DNA of 64,000 nucleotides from Streptomyces coeruleorubidus (GCF_028885415.1 NZ_CP118527.1:8122001-8186000), one strand, 5' to 3'. Counted from the first letter of the stretch, positions 50,962-59,873 are shown. Program-made: numbers and translations. The notes: generated by a model from the letters alone, not told the origin.

Positions 50962-52781
50962 TCGTACGCCCCCAGACGGTCGATGGCGGATTCCACGGCG
51001 TTCCACGCGGTCTGCCCGAGACCGCAGATCGAGGCGTCCCGCATCGCGCGGCCGACCTCCCTGAGCAGGGCGATGTCCCCGGCGGCGGCGGCGCCGGTGC
51101 GCTCCACGATCCGGTGCAGCGCCTCCTCCTGCCGCACGGTCCCGACCCGGCACGGCACGCACTGCCCGCACGACTCGTCGCGGAAGAACTCCGCGATGCG
51201 CAGCAGCAGCCGGGGGAGGGGCACGCTGTCGTCGAAGGCCATGACGACCCCCGAGCCGAGCGTCGTGCCCGCCTCCCGTGTTCCTTCGAAGGTGAGGGGG
51301 ATGTCGAGTTCGTCGGCCCGTACGAAACCGCCCGCCGCCCCGCCGAGCAGCACCGCCCGCAGCCCGTCCCGCACGCCGGCGAGCGCGAGCAGGTCGCCCA
51401 GCGTCGCGCCGAACGGCACCTCGTAGACACCGGGCCGTTCCACGGTCCCGGACACGCAGAACAGCTTCGGCCCGGTGGACCGCTGGGTGCCGATCGCCGC
51501 GTAGGCCGGGGCGCCCATGGTGAGGATCGGCAGGACGTTGACCAGCGTCTCGACGTTGTTCTCGACCGTCGGTTTGCCGAACAGGCCCTTCTCCACCGGG
51601 AACGGCGGCTTCGAGCGGGGCTCGCCCCGGTAGCCCTCGATGGAGTTGAACAGGGCCGTCTCCTCACCGCAGATGTAGGCGCCCGCGCCGCGCCGGATCT
51701 CGATGTCGAAGGCGTAGCCCTGGCCGAGGACGTCGTCACCGAGCAGTCCACGCGCGCGTGCCTGCGCGATCGCGTGCTCAAGGAGATGCAGCGCGCGCGG
51801 GTACTCGCCGCGCAGATAGAGGTAGCCCTTGTGGGCGCCCGTCGCGTACCCGGCGATCGTCATCGCCTCGACCAGCGCGTACGGGTCGCCCTCCATGAGC
51901 ACGCGGTCCTTGAACGTACCCGGCTCCGACTCGTCGGCGTTGCAGACGAGATAGTGCGGATGGTCCGGCTGGGACGCCGTGGCCTGCCACTTGCGGCCGG
52001 TCGGGAAGGCGGCGCCACCGCGCCCGACCAGTCCCGAGTCGGTGACCTCGCGGATGACCCCGGCGGGGCCCAGCTCGAAGGCCCGGCGCAGGGCCGTGTA
52101 GCCGCCGTGGGCGCGGTAGTCGTCGAGGGACGCCGGGTCGACCACGCCGACGCGGTTCAGCAGCATCAGGCCGCCCTGCCCGGCCTGGGGCACCGCGAGC
52201 GCGGCCGGGGGCTCTTCCGGCGCCGAATCGGGGGCGCTCGCGGCGAGGACGGCTTCTTCGACACTCGTCGGTGCCGACACCGCGGTCCGCACGGGGTCCC
52301 CCGCCCTGATCGCGAGCGCGGCCGGGGCCCGCTCGCACAGGCCCAGACAAGGGCTGCGCTCCACCGCGACACCGCTGCCGAGACCGAGCCGGGCCTCGAT
52401 CCCCGCGCACAGCTCCGGCGCCCCGGCCGCCGCGCACGCCAGGTCCGTGCACACGTGGAGCACGGTCGCCGGACGTGGCTTGACGGAGAACATGGCGTAG
52501 AAGGTGGCGACCCCGTACGCCTCCGCCGGCGGCACCGTCAGCCGCCGGCACAGGTAGTCGAGGGCGCCCTCGCTGATCCAGCCGATCCGGTCGTTGATCG
52601 CGTGCAGCCCCGGCAACAGCAGGTCGCGGCGGTCCCGGGCCTCCCGCCCGCCACGGGCCCACCTCAGATCGGCATCGGACCGGTCGGCTCCCTCCCAGGA
52701 GGATTCCGGGGGTCCGAGCAGGGCGTCGACGGCCGCCCGTTCGTCGTCCGTCGGCTTGCTGTCGCCGAAGTGCAGGTCCAC
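50958..52781 (-). CDS. NuoE-NuoF fusion, NAD-reducing diaphorase subunit of formate dehydrogenase
   Basis: A 607-residue fusion. Residues about 1-165 are NuoE/FdsG-like with [2Fe-2S] cysteines in HVCTDLACAAAG and SPCLGLCERAP. Residues about 200-600 are NuoF/FdsB-like: GRGGAAFPTGRKW for FMN/NAD binding, NADESEPGTFKDR, a SLBB segment, and the [4Fe-4S] cluster in ESCGQCVPCRVGT. It would take electrons from formate oxidation to NAD+. GTG 52781 follows GAGG and starts 5 bases after the upstream stop. It lies between the two halves of the alpha chain. Confidence 0.93.
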   Translation of the reverse strand: MDLHFGDSKPTDDERAAVDALLGPPESSWEGADRSDADLRWARGGREARDRRDLLLPGLHAINDRIGWISEGALDYLCRRLTVPPAEAYGVATFYAMFSVKPRPATVLHVCTDLACAAAGAPELCAGIEARLGLGSGVAVERSPCLGLCERAPAALAIRAGDPVRTAVSAPTSVEEAVLAASAPDSAPEEPPAALAVPQAGQGGLMLLNRVGVVDPASLDDYRAHGGYTALRRAFELGPAGVIREVTDSGLVGRGGAAFPTGRKWQATASQPDHPHYLVCNADESEPGTFKDRVLMEGDPYALVEAMTIAGYATGAHKGYLYLRGEYPRALHLLEHAIAQARARGLLGDDVLGQGYAFDIEIRRGAGAYICGEETALFNSIEGYRGEPRSKPPFPVEKGLFGKPTVENNVETLVNVLPILTMGAPAYAAIGTQRSTGPKLFCVSGTVERPGVYEVPFGATLGDLLALAGVRDGLRAVLLGGAAGGFVRADELDIPLTFEGTREAGTTLGSGVVMAFDDSVPLPRLLLRIAEFFRDESCGQCVPCRVGTVRQEEALHRIVERTGAAAAGDIALLREVGRAMRDASICGLGQTAWNAVESAIDRLGAYE

Positions 52782-52786
52782 TTAGG

Positions 52787-54706
52787 TCACCTCACGATGG
52801 TCGCGACGGGCAGCTTCTCGATCCGGATCGCCGACGCCTTGAACTCCGCCGTCCCCGCGATGGGGCAGTTCGCCTCGATCGTCAGCGCGTTGGTGTCCAC
52901 CTCGTCCGGGAAGTGCATGGTCATGAAGGCGAGCCCGGGCCGCAGCGCGGTGTCCACCCACACGGGCGCGGTCACCGACCCGCGCCGCGAGGTGACCTGG
53001 ACCTGCTCGCCGACCACGACCCCGTAGCGCTCGGCGTCCTCCGGGCTCAGCTCGATGTACTCGCCTCGCCGCAGCGGCGAGGCGTAACCGCCGCTCTGCA
53101 CACCGGTGTTGTACGAGTCGAGCCGCCGCCCGGTGGTGAGCCGGATCGGGTACTCCTCGTCGGTGAGGTCCACGGGCGGGTCGTGCTGCACGATCCCGAA
53201 GGGCGCGAGCCGGCCGCGTTCGGCGCGGTCCGGCTCCCACAACCGGCCGTGCAGATAGGTCGGTTCGAGCCTCTCGGTACTGGGGCACGGCCACTGGATG
53301 CCCTGGTGCTCCTCCAGGCGCTCGTACGTCATGCCGTAGTGGTCGGGCGAGACCGACCTGAGCTCGTTCCACACGGTCTCGGCGTCGGCGTACTTCCAGT
53401 CGTGGCCGAGGCGGGCCGCGAGGTCGCAGATGATGTCGATGTCCTCGCGGGCCTCGCCGGGCGGGGTGACGGCCTTGCGGACGCGCTGCACGCGCCGCTC
53501 GCTGTTGGTGGTCGTGCCGTCGGTCTCCGCCCAGCCGGCCGTGGCCGGCAGGACGACGTCCGCGAGCTCGGCCGTCTTCGTGAGGAAGATGTCCTGCACG
53601 ACGAGGAAGTCGAGGGCTTTCAGACGCCGTACGGCCTGTTCGCTGTCCGCCTCCGACTGGGCCGGGTTCTCGCCCACGCAGTAGACGGCCTTGAGCGTGC
53701 CGTCCTCCATCGCCTCGAACATCTCCGTGAGGTTCAGGCCGTAGTGCGGCTGGATGACGGTGTCCCAGGCCGACTCGAACTTCAGCCGGACGTCCGGGTC
53801 GAGGAGGTCCTGGAAGCCGGGCAGGCGGTTGGGGATCGCGCCCATGTCGCCGCCGCCCTGCACGTTGTTCTGCCCGCGCAACGGTTGCAGGCCGGCGCCG
53901 TAGCGGCCGACGTGCCCGGTGAGCAGGGACAGGTTGATCAGGGCGCGGACGTTGTCGGTGCCGTTGTGGTGCTCTGTGATGCCGAGGGTCCAGCACAGCT
54001 GGGCGCGCTCGGCACGGGCGTAGGCGTGCGCCAGCTCGCGGATGGCGGCGGCCGGTACGCCCGTCACCTTCTCGGCGAGCGACAGCGTCCACGGCTCGAC
54101 CAGCGCCCTGTACTCCTCGAAGCCGGTGGTCGCCCGCTCGATGAACGCCTCGTTGGCGAGGCCCGCGTGGATGATCTCGCGGCCGATCGCGTGCGCCATC
54201 GGGATGTCAGTGCCGACGTTCAGCCCGAGCCAGCTCTCCGCCCACTCGGCGGTCGACGTCCGGCGCGGATCGACCGCGTACATCCGGGCGCCGTTCCTGA
54301 TTCCCCTCAGCACGTGCTGGAAGAAGATCGGGTGCGCGAAACGGGCGTTGGAGCCCCACATCACGATGACGTCGGTGTGCTCGATCTCCTCGTACGACGA
54401 CGTCCCGCCGCCCGAGCCGAACGCCGCCGACAGGCCCGCCACGCTGGGGGCGTGGCACGTGCGGTTGCAGGAGTCGACGTTGTTGGTGCCCATGACGACC
54501 CGGGCGAACTTCTGGGCGACGTAGTTCATCTCGTTCGTCGCCCGGGCGCAGGAGAACATGCCGAACGCGCCGCGGTTGCGTGCCAGGCCCCGGGCCGCCC
54601 GGTCCAGGGCCTCCTCCCAGCTCGCCTGCCGGAAGGGCTCGTCGCGGGAGTCCCGCACGAGGGGGTGCGTCAGCCTGGTGTAGGTCTTCGGTTCGCGTTT
54701 CCTCAT
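52787..54706 (-). CDS. Formate dehydrogenase alpha catalytic (molybdopterin) half
   Basis: A 639-residue molybdopterin oxidoreductase that begins RKREPKTYTRLTHPLVR, the point that normally follows the Fe4S4 module in FdsA/FdhA, so that module is missing here. The Mo ligand is the Cys of NRTCHAPSVAGL, in the place of selenocysteine in E. coli FdhF, with the adjacent catalytic His. Later motifs are GQNNVQGGGDMG and the C-terminal dinucleotide-binding region with TTGRRLDSYNTG and ANCPIAGTAEFK. It oxidises formate to CO2. ATG 54706 follows GAGGAG and overlaps the PanE-like stop. Confidence 0.94.
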   Translation of the reverse strand: MRKREPKTYTRLTHPLVRDSRDEPFRQASWEEALDRAARGLARNRGAFGMFSCARATNEMNYVAQKFARVVMGTNNVDSCNRTCHAPSVAGLSAAFGSGGGTSSYEEIEHTDVIVMWGSNARFAHPIFFQHVLRGIRNGARMYAVDPRRTSTAEWAESWLGLNVGTDIPMAHAIGREIIHAGLANEAFIERATTGFEEYRALVEPWTLSLAEKVTGVPAAAIRELAHAYARAERAQLCWTLGITEHHNGTDNVRALINLSLLTGHVGRYGAGLQPLRGQNNVQGGGDMGAIPNRLPGFQDLLDPDVRLKFESAWDTVIQPHYGLNLTEMFEAMEDGTLKAVYCVGENPAQSEADSEQAVRRLKALDFLVVQDIFLTKTAELADVVLPATAGWAETDGTTTNSERRVQRVRKAVTPPGEAREDIDIICDLAARLGHDWKYADAETVWNELRSVSPDHYGMTYERLEEHQGIQWPCPSTERLEPTYLHGRLWEPDRAERGRLAPFGIVQHDPPVDLTDEEYPIRLTTGRRLDSYNTGVQSGGYASPLRRGEYIELSPEDAERYGVVVGEQVQVTSRRGSVTAPVWVDTALRPGLAFMTMHFPDEVDTNALTIEANCPIAGTAEFKASAIRIEKLPVATIVR

Positions 54707-55674
54707 GCGGCGCTCCTCAGGGCGAGCAGGTCCGAGATGGCGTGCACGGTGCGCAGGGTGGGCACCTCCACGCCGGTGATGTCCGCCAACTCGACGACCG
54801 CCGCGAGGAGTACGTCGAGTTCGAGCGGCTTGCCGCGCTCCAGGTCCTGGAGCGTGGAGGTCCGGTGGTCGCCGACCCGCTCGGCGCCCGCGAGCCGGCG
54901 CTCGATGGAGACGCCGACCTCGCAGCCGAGGGCGTTGGCGACCGCGAGCGTCTCGGTCATCATGATCTCGATGACCCTGCGGGTGCCGCCGTGCAGGCAC
55001 ATCTGCCGCATGGTCGCGCGGGCCAGCGCGCTGATCGGGTTGAAGGAGATGTTGCCGAGCAGCTTGAGCCAGATGTCGCTCCGGAGGTCCGGTTCGACCG
55101 GGCACTTCAGGCCGCCCGCCTGCATCGCCTCGCTGAAGGCCAGACAGCGCGCCGAGACACTGCGGTCGGGCTCGCCGATGGAGAACCGGGTTCCTTCCAA
55201 GTGCCGTATCACGCCCGGCCCTTCGAGCTCGGTCGCCGCGTAGACGACGCACCCGACGGCCCGTTCGGGCGCGAGCACCGCACTGACCGCGCCGTCCGGG
55301 TCCACGCTCTCGACGCGGTGGCCGTCGTAGGGGCCGCCGTGCCGGTGGAAGTACCACCAGGGGATGCCGTTCTGGGCGGCCACGACCGCCGTGGTGCCGT
55401 TCAGCAACGGTGCGATCAGCGGCCCGCACGCCGCATACGCGTTGGCTTTCAGGCCCAGGAAGACGAAGTCGACCGGGCCGACCTCGGCCGGGTCGTCGGT
55501 CGCGTGGGGGTGCGCGGTGAAGTCGCCGCGCGGGCTGCGCACCCGGACTCCGTGCTGCCTCATGGCCGCCAGATGCGGTCCACGGGCGATGAGATGCACA
55601 TCGGCGCCCGCGCGGTGGAGCGCGGCGCCGACGTAGGCGCCGATGGCACCGGCGCCGAGAACTGCGACTTTCAC
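54703..55674 (-). CDS. Ketopantoate reductase family protein (PanE/ApbA-like)
   Basis: A 323-residue NADPH-dependent reductase of the 2-dehydropantoate 2-reductase family. GAGAIGAYVGAAL is the nucleotide motif, and KLLGNISFNPISALARATM carries the catalytic Lys. In pantothenate synthesis it makes pantoate, but in this operon it may act on another 2-oxo acid. It is the first gene upstream of formate dehydrogenase, coupled by ATGA. GTG 55674 with GGAG 8 bases up. Its promoter region is shared with the divergent MFS carrier. Confidence 0.9.
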   Translation of the reverse strand: MKVAVLGAGAIGAYVGAALHRAGADVHLIARGPHLAAMRQHGVRVRSPRGDFTAHPHATDDPAEVGPVDFVFLGLKANAYAACGPLIAPLLNGTTAVVAAQNGIPWWYFHRHGGPYDGHRVESVDPDGAVSAVLAPERAVGCVVYAATELEGPGVIRHLEGTRFSIGEPDRSVSARCLAFSEAMQAGGLKCPVEPDLRSDIWLKLLGNISFNPISALARATMRQMCLHGGTRRVIEIMMTETLAVANALGCEVGVSIERRLAGAERVGDHRTSTLQDLERGKPLELDVLLAAVVELADITGVEVPTLRTVHAISDLLALRSAA

Positions 55675-55780
55675 GGGAACACTCCGTTCGGTTTGAGGGA
55701 TACCGCGGAGGTGACTGCCGTCGGGTGAGTGAGTGCCGTCAGGCGAGTGAGGGCCGTCCGACTTGTGTCGACGGAATATT

Positions 55781-55786
55781 GTCTAC
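55781..55786. promoter_or_regulatory. GntR/FCD operator core in the formate operon divergent region
   Basis: GTCTAC inside TTGTCTACAG (about 55779-55788) fits the GTMKAC core of GntR-FCD operators. It lies between the PanE-like gene start and the MFS gene start. The complement GTAGAC occurs twice before the GntR gene at 58633. Confidence 0.5.
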
Positions 55787-55912
55787 AGTATGGACGTTGG
55801 GTCAGCAAGGGTCCGCGCGATGACCGTTCGGCGCAAGCTGGATACCGCTCACCGCATACGGTCGACGCGCCGCCTTCTCAACTCCTCTGCGACTGCCTAC
55901 CGTTCCGGGTTC

Positions 55913-57247
55913 ATGAGTCCCCCAGTCGCGCCCCCGGGCTGGAGCCGCTGGCTCGTCCCGCCCGCCGCTCTCTCCGTACATCTCTCCATCGGCCAGGCCT
56001 ACGCCTGGAGCGTGTTCAAGCCGCCCCTGGAGTCCGCGCTCGGCCTCAGCGGCACGCAGAGCGCGCTGCCCTTCCAACTGGGCATCGTCATGCTGGGCCT
56101 GTCCGCCGCGTTCGGCGGCACGCTCGTGGAGCGCAACGGCCCGCGCTGGGCGATGACCGTCGCCCTGGTCTGCTTCTCGTCCGGCTTCCTGCTCTCCGCG
56201 CTGGGCGCGGCCGTGGAGCAGTACTGGCTGATCGTCCTCGGCTACGGCTTCGTGGGCGGCATCGGCCTCGGCATCGGCTACATCTCACCCGTCTCCACCC
56301 TCATCAAGTGGTTCCCGGACCGGCCCGGCATGGCCACCGGCATCGCCATCATGGGCTTCGGCGGGGGCGCGCTCATCGCCTCGCCGTGGTCCGCGCAGAT
56401 GCTGGAGTCCTTCGGCGGCGACAGCTCCGGCATCGCACTCGCCTTCCTGGTGCACGGCCTGTCGTACGCCGTCTTCATGCTGCTGGGTGTGCTCTTGGTC
56501 CGGGTTCCGCGCAGTGCCCCACAGGCGCCGGGAACTGAGCGGCCGGCCGCCACCGGCCCGCAGGTCTCCGCGAACCAGGCCATCCGCACCCCGCAGTTCT
56601 GGTGCCTGTGGATCGTGCTCTGCATGAACGTCACCGCGGGCATCGGCATCCTGGAGAAGGCCGCCCCGATGATCACGGACTTCTTCGCGGACACCTCCAC
56701 GCCCGTTTCGGTGACGGCCGCCGCCGGCTTCGTCGCGCTGCTGTCGGCGGCGAACATGGCGGGCCGCATCGGCTGGTCGTCGACGTCCGACCTGATCGGC
56801 CGCAAGAACATCTACCGCGTCTACCTGGGCGTCGGCGCGCTGATGTACGCGCTCATCGCCCTGTTCGGCGACTCCTCCAAGCCGCTGTTCGTCCTGGGCG
56901 CGCTGGTCATCCTGTCCTTCTACGGCGGCGGCTTCGCGACGATTCCGGCGTATCTGAAGGACCTGTTCGGCACCTACCAGGTCGGCGCCATCCACGGGCG
57001 GCTGCTCACCGCCTGGTCGCTGGCCGGCGTGCTCGGGCCGCTCATCGTGAACTGGATCGCCGACCGGCAGGAGGAGGCGGGCCGGCACGGCGCGTCCCTG
57101 TACGCGCTGTCCTTCGTCATCATGATCGGGCTGCTCGTCGTCGGTTTCGTCGCCAACGAACTCGTCCGGCCCGTCCACCCGCGTCATCACGTCCCGGCAC
57201 CGAGGGAGGCCGCCCATGTCCGGCGACAGCAGTCAGAGTCCGCCTAG
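55913..57247 (+). CDS. OFA-type MFS transporter (oxalate/formate antiporter family)
   Basis: A 444-residue twelve-helix major facilitator of the oxalate:formate antiporter family. SIGQAYAWSVFKPPLESALGL and PFQLGIVMLGLSAAFGG in the first helices, GIGYISPVSTLIKWFPDRPGMATG in the loop between helices 4 and 5, and TPQFWCLWIVLCMNVTAGIGILEKAAPM at the second half are signatures. Next to formate dehydrogenase it plausibly exchanges or imports formate or oxalate. ATG 55913 is the family-like start; the ribosome site is weak. Its 3' end overlaps a 46-aa membrane protein. Confidence 0.9.
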   Translation: MSPPVAPPGWSRWLVPPAALSVHLSIGQAYAWSVFKPPLESALGLSGTQSALPFQLGIVMLGLSAAFGGTLVERNGPRWAMTVALVCFSSGFLLSALGAAVEQYWLIVLGYGFVGGIGLGIGYISPVSTLIKWFPDRPGMATGIAIMGFGGGALIASPWSAQMLESFGGDSSGIALAFLVHGLSYAVFMLLGVLLVRVPRSAPQAPGTERPAATGPQVSANQAIRTPQFWCLWIVLCMNVTAGIGILEKAAPMITDFFADTSTPVSVTAAAGFVALLSAANMAGRIGWSSTSDLIGRKNIYRVYLGVGALMYALIALFGDSSKPLFVLGALVILSFYGGGFATIPAYLKDLFGTYQVGAIHGRLLTAWSLAGVLGPLIVNWIADRQEEAGRHGASLYALSFVIMIGLLVVGFVANELVRPVHPRHHVPAPREAAHVRRQQSESA

Positions 57248-57356
57248 CCCGGACCGGCGGTGGCTGATCACCTTCGCCTGGGTGTGGGTGGGCGTACCGC
57301 TCGCCTACGGGCTGTACGAGCTGGTCCGGAAGGCGACGCAGCTGTTCACCGGCTAG
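57216..57356 (+). CDS. MFS transporter small subunit (46 aa)
   Basis: A 46-residue membrane peptide with a polar start and one helix (RRWLITFAWVWVGVPLAYGLYELVRKATQLFTG region, about residues 14-40). ATG 57216 with GGAGG 7 bases upstream overlaps the OFA gene end by 32 bases in another frame, so it is translationally coupled. Such small proteins accompany OFA-type carriers in Actinobacteria and are annotated as MFS small subunits. Confidence 0.8.
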   Translation: MSGDSSQSPPSPDRRWLITFAWVWVGVPLAYGLYELVRKATQLFTG

Positions 57357-57546
57357 AGCCTGTGGGGTGGATCACAGCGCAGACGCGGGGCCCAGGCGTT
57401 CGACAGGTGTCCGGTCGTCGGGGTCCTGACCGAAGCTGACAACGCGGGCACCTGTTTCCTGTCGTCTTGCCTGCCGTCGTACCCGTGAGTCACTGATCAG
57501 ACTGGTGGGTCCCGCTACCCAAGTTCCAACGAGGGGGACCGCCCAC

Positions 57547-58485
57547 ATGAACGGCTCGCGCATCGCCGCCGTCGGTCATTACCAGCCCGCCAAGGTGCTC
57601 ACCAACGAGGATCTGGCGGGCATGGTCGACACCAGTGACGAGTGGATCAGGAGCCGGGTGGGCATCACCACGCGCCACATCGCCGGCCCCGACGAACCCG
57701 TCGACGAGCTGGCCGCCCACGCCGCCGCCAAGGCCCTCGCGGCGGCCGGGCTGACCCCCGCCGACATCGACCTGGTGCTGGTCGCCACCTCCACGGCCGT
57801 CGACCGCTCGCCCAACACGGGCGCCCGGGTCGCCTCCCGCCTCGGCGTTCCGCGGGCCGCCACGATGGACCTCAACGTGGTGTGCGCCGGCTTCACCCAC
57901 GCCCTGGCCACCGCCGACCACGCCGTCCGCGCGGGGGGCGCGAGCCGGGCCCTGGTCGTCGGGGCCGACAAGATGTCCGACGTGACGGACTGGAGCGACC
58001 GCACGACGTGCGTGCTCGTCGGCGACGGGGCCGGGGCCGCCGTCGTGGAGGCCGCCGACGAGCCCGGCATCGGGCCGGTGCTGTGGGGTTCGGTGCCCGA
58101 GATGGGGAACGCGGTGCGGATCGAGGGCACGCCGCCGCGTTTCGCGCAGGAGGGGCAGAGCGTCTACCGCTGGGCTACGACGCAGCTGCCGCCCATCGCG
58201 CGGCGGGCGTGCGAGCGGGCCGGGCTGGAGCCGGCCGACCTCGCGGCGGTCGTCCTGCATCAGGCCAACCTGCGCATCATCGAACCCCTCGCGGAGAAGA
58301 TCGGCGCCGTGAACGCGGTCGTCGCGCGCGATGTCACGGAGTCCGGCAACACGTCGGCCGCGAGCATCCCGCTCGCCCTGTCGAAGCTGGTCGAGCAGGG
58401 TGCGGTCGCCACGGGCGACCCGGTCCTGCTGTTCGGCTTCGGCGGGAACCTGTCGTACGCGGGGCAGGTCGTCCGCTGCCCGTGA
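57547..58485 (+). CDS. fabH: Beta-ketoacyl-ACP synthase III (FabH-type)
   Basis: A 312-residue KAS III enzyme, condensing an acyl-CoA starter with malonyl-ACP. The catalytic triad is intact: Cys in DLNVVCAGF (about residue 116), His in VLHQANLRI, and Asn in ESGNTSAAS. GFGGNLSYAGQVV closes the fold. It is outside a fab operon, so it may serve a specialised fatty acid or polyketide priming role. ATG 57547 follows GAGGGGG. The preceding 189 bases show no gene. The GntR gene is downstream, same strand. Confidence 0.92.
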   Translation: MNGSRIAAVGHYQPAKVLTNEDLAGMVDTSDEWIRSRVGITTRHIAGPDEPVDELAAHAAAKALAAAGLTPADIDLVLVATSTAVDRSPNTGARVASRLGVPRAATMDLNVVCAGFTHALATADHAVRAGGASRALVVGADKMSDVTDWSDRTTCVLVGDGAGAAVVEAADEPGIGPVLWGSVPEMGNAVRIEGTPPRFAQEGQSVYRWATTQLPPIARRACERAGLEPADLAAVVLHQANLRIIEPLAEKIGAVNAVVARDVTESGNTSAASIPLALSKLVEQGAVATGDPVLLFGFGGNLSYAGQVVRCP

Positions 58486-58539
58486 GCCCCGTCGTGGTGT
58501 GACGCGGCCAATTCCCAAAAGTCCTGGCTCTTGTGCGCC

Positions 58540-58552
58540 GTAGACTGTAGAC
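58540..58552. promoter_or_regulatory. GntR/FCD operator, tandem GTAGAC cores
   Basis: Two GTAGAC cores (58540-58545 and 58547-58552) lie about 80 bases before the GntR start. They are the complement of the GTCTAC core at 55781, suggesting autoregulation and shared control of the formate genes. Confidence 0.5.
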
Positions 58553-58632
58553 GAAAGACAATCAATACTGACTCTGCGGCGACACCGGCTTCCGCCGCGC
58601 TGTGCACGGCCCTGCCGAGGAGGGGGACCGCG

Positions 58633-59310
58633 ATGCTGTCGACAGGCCTGCCCCAGGGGGCGGTACCCAAGCTGGAACGCCCGGGTCCGCTGCGCGATCG
58701 CGTCTACGAGGCACTGCTCGAACTCATCACCACCCGCGCCCTCCAGCCCGGCCAGCACCTCGTGGAGAGCGAACTCGCCGGGCATCTGGGGGTCTCCCGG
58801 CAGCCGGTGCGCGAGGCGCTGCAACGGCTCAACACCGAGGGATGGGTCGATCTGCGGCCCGCCCAGGGCGCGTTCGTGCACGAGCCGACGGAGGAGGAGG
58901 CCGACCAGCTCCTCACGGTCCGTACGCTCCTGGAGGCCGAGGCGGCCCGGCTCGCCGCGGCGGGCGCGGACAGTGCCGGCATCGCCGCGCTGGAAGCGCT
59001 GTGCGCGGAGGGCGAGAAGGCCGTCGAGGCGGACGACGTGGACGGGGCCGTCGCCATGAACGCCCGCTTCCACGCGAAGATCATGGAGCTCGCCGGCAAC
59101 GCCGTCCTCGCCGAACTGGCCGCCCAGGTCGACCGCCGAGTCCGCTGGTACTACACGCCGGTCGCGCGTCAGCGCGGCCACCAGTCCTGGATCGAACACC
59201 GCGCACTCATCGCGGCGATCACCGACCGCGACGAACAGCGGGCCACGCACCTGATGCGCGAACACACGGAGCACACGAGGCGCTCGTACCACGCGCGGAC
59301 GCGTTCGTAG
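58633..59310 (+). CDS. GntR-family regulator, FadR/FCD subgroup
   Basis: A 225-residue regulator. Winged helix at about 15-80 (LRDRVYEALLELITTRALQPGQHLVESELAGHLGVSRQPVREAL) and an all-helical FCD effector domain whose metal ligands fit the pattern D/R...FHAKI...EHRAL...H. FCD regulators respond to small organic acids. Conserved GTMKAC cores before this gene and before the OFA carrier suggest it controls formate/oxalate functions. ATG 58633 follows GAGGAGGGGG. Confidence 0.93.
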   Translation: MLSTGLPQGAVPKLERPGPLRDRVYEALLELITTRALQPGQHLVESELAGHLGVSRQPVREALQRLNTEGWVDLRPAQGAFVHEPTEEEADQLLTVRTLLEAEAARLAAAGADSAGIAALEALCAEGEKAVEADDVDGAVAMNARFHAKIMELAGNAVLAELAAQVDRRVRWYYTPVARQRGHQSWIEHRALIAAITDRDEQRATHLMREHTEHTRRSYHARTRS

Positions 59311-59313
59311 GCC

Positions 59314-59721
59314 TCAGCCGGTGGTCAACACCGCCTGAGTCTTCGTGGTCTGGCCCACCAGGGGGCCGTCCTCGTCGTGCAGGTCCGTCCGCACGGCGAT
59401 GGAGGAGCGTCCCACGTGCACGGGGCGTGCCTCGGCGTGGACGGTGCCCGAGCGCACCGCGCGGAAGAAGTTCGTCTTCGACTCGATCGTCGAGGTGCTC
59501 GCGCCCGGCGGCAGGTTGAGGAACGCGCAGACCGCGCCGGCCGTGTCGGCGAGCGTCATCAGGGCATCGCCGTGCAGGACGCCGCCCGCCGTGCACAACT
59601 CCGGGGCCCAGGCGGGCGCGGCCCTGACCCGGGCGGGAGCGGCCTCCTCCAGGGCGATGCCCAGCTCGTCGGCGAACGGCACCGCCCTCAGCAGCGCTTC
59701 GGGGGCAGAGCTGTCGGTCAT
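59314..59721 (-). CDS. PaaI-type hot-dog thioesterase
   Basis: A 135-residue single hot-dog domain. GGVLHGDALMTLADTAGA is the active-site helix of PaaI/YdiI-type acyl-CoA thioesterases, with the HGD replacing the more common HGG. Substrate unknown, perhaps an aryl- or acyl-CoA. ATG 59721 has GGGAGG 7 bases upstream. It converges on the GntR gene with 3 bases between stops. Confidence 0.88.
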   Translation of the reverse strand: MTDSSAPEALLRAVPFADELGIALEEAAPARVRAAPAWAPELCTAGGVLHGDALMTLADTAGAVCAFLNLPPGASTSTIESKTNFFRAVRSGTVHAEARPVHVGRSSIAVRTDLHDEDGPLVGQTTKTQAVLTTG

Positions 59722-59831
59722 GCGGGACCTCCCGATGGGGCGAGAAGGACTGAAGCCGGCCTGGCCCGGGCCTGCGCTGACGGTCGATTACCTGCGAGGT
59801 AGGACTGACGTCACGCGTCTTTGTCCTGTGA

Positions 59832-59873
59832 GTGGGAAAAGTAGAGGGCAATTCCTGCGCGACTTCTTCCCAC
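59832..59873. promoter_or_regulatory. Dyad upstream of the ROK regulator
   Basis: GTGGGAA (59832-59838) and TTCCCAC (59867-59873), each followed inward by similar AGT/ACT bases, form an inverted repeat with a 28-base spacer about 95 bases before the ROK gene. A possible autoregulatory operator. Confidence 0.35.

Noticed and set aside
52787..54706. Selenocysteine at the formate dehydrogenase active site
   Set aside because: The position is a normal Cys codon, with no in-frame TGA.
50958..54706. Sequencing error or frameshift as cause of the split alpha chain
   Set aside because: The two halves are separated by a complete 1.8-kb gene and each has a start with coupling or a ribosome site.
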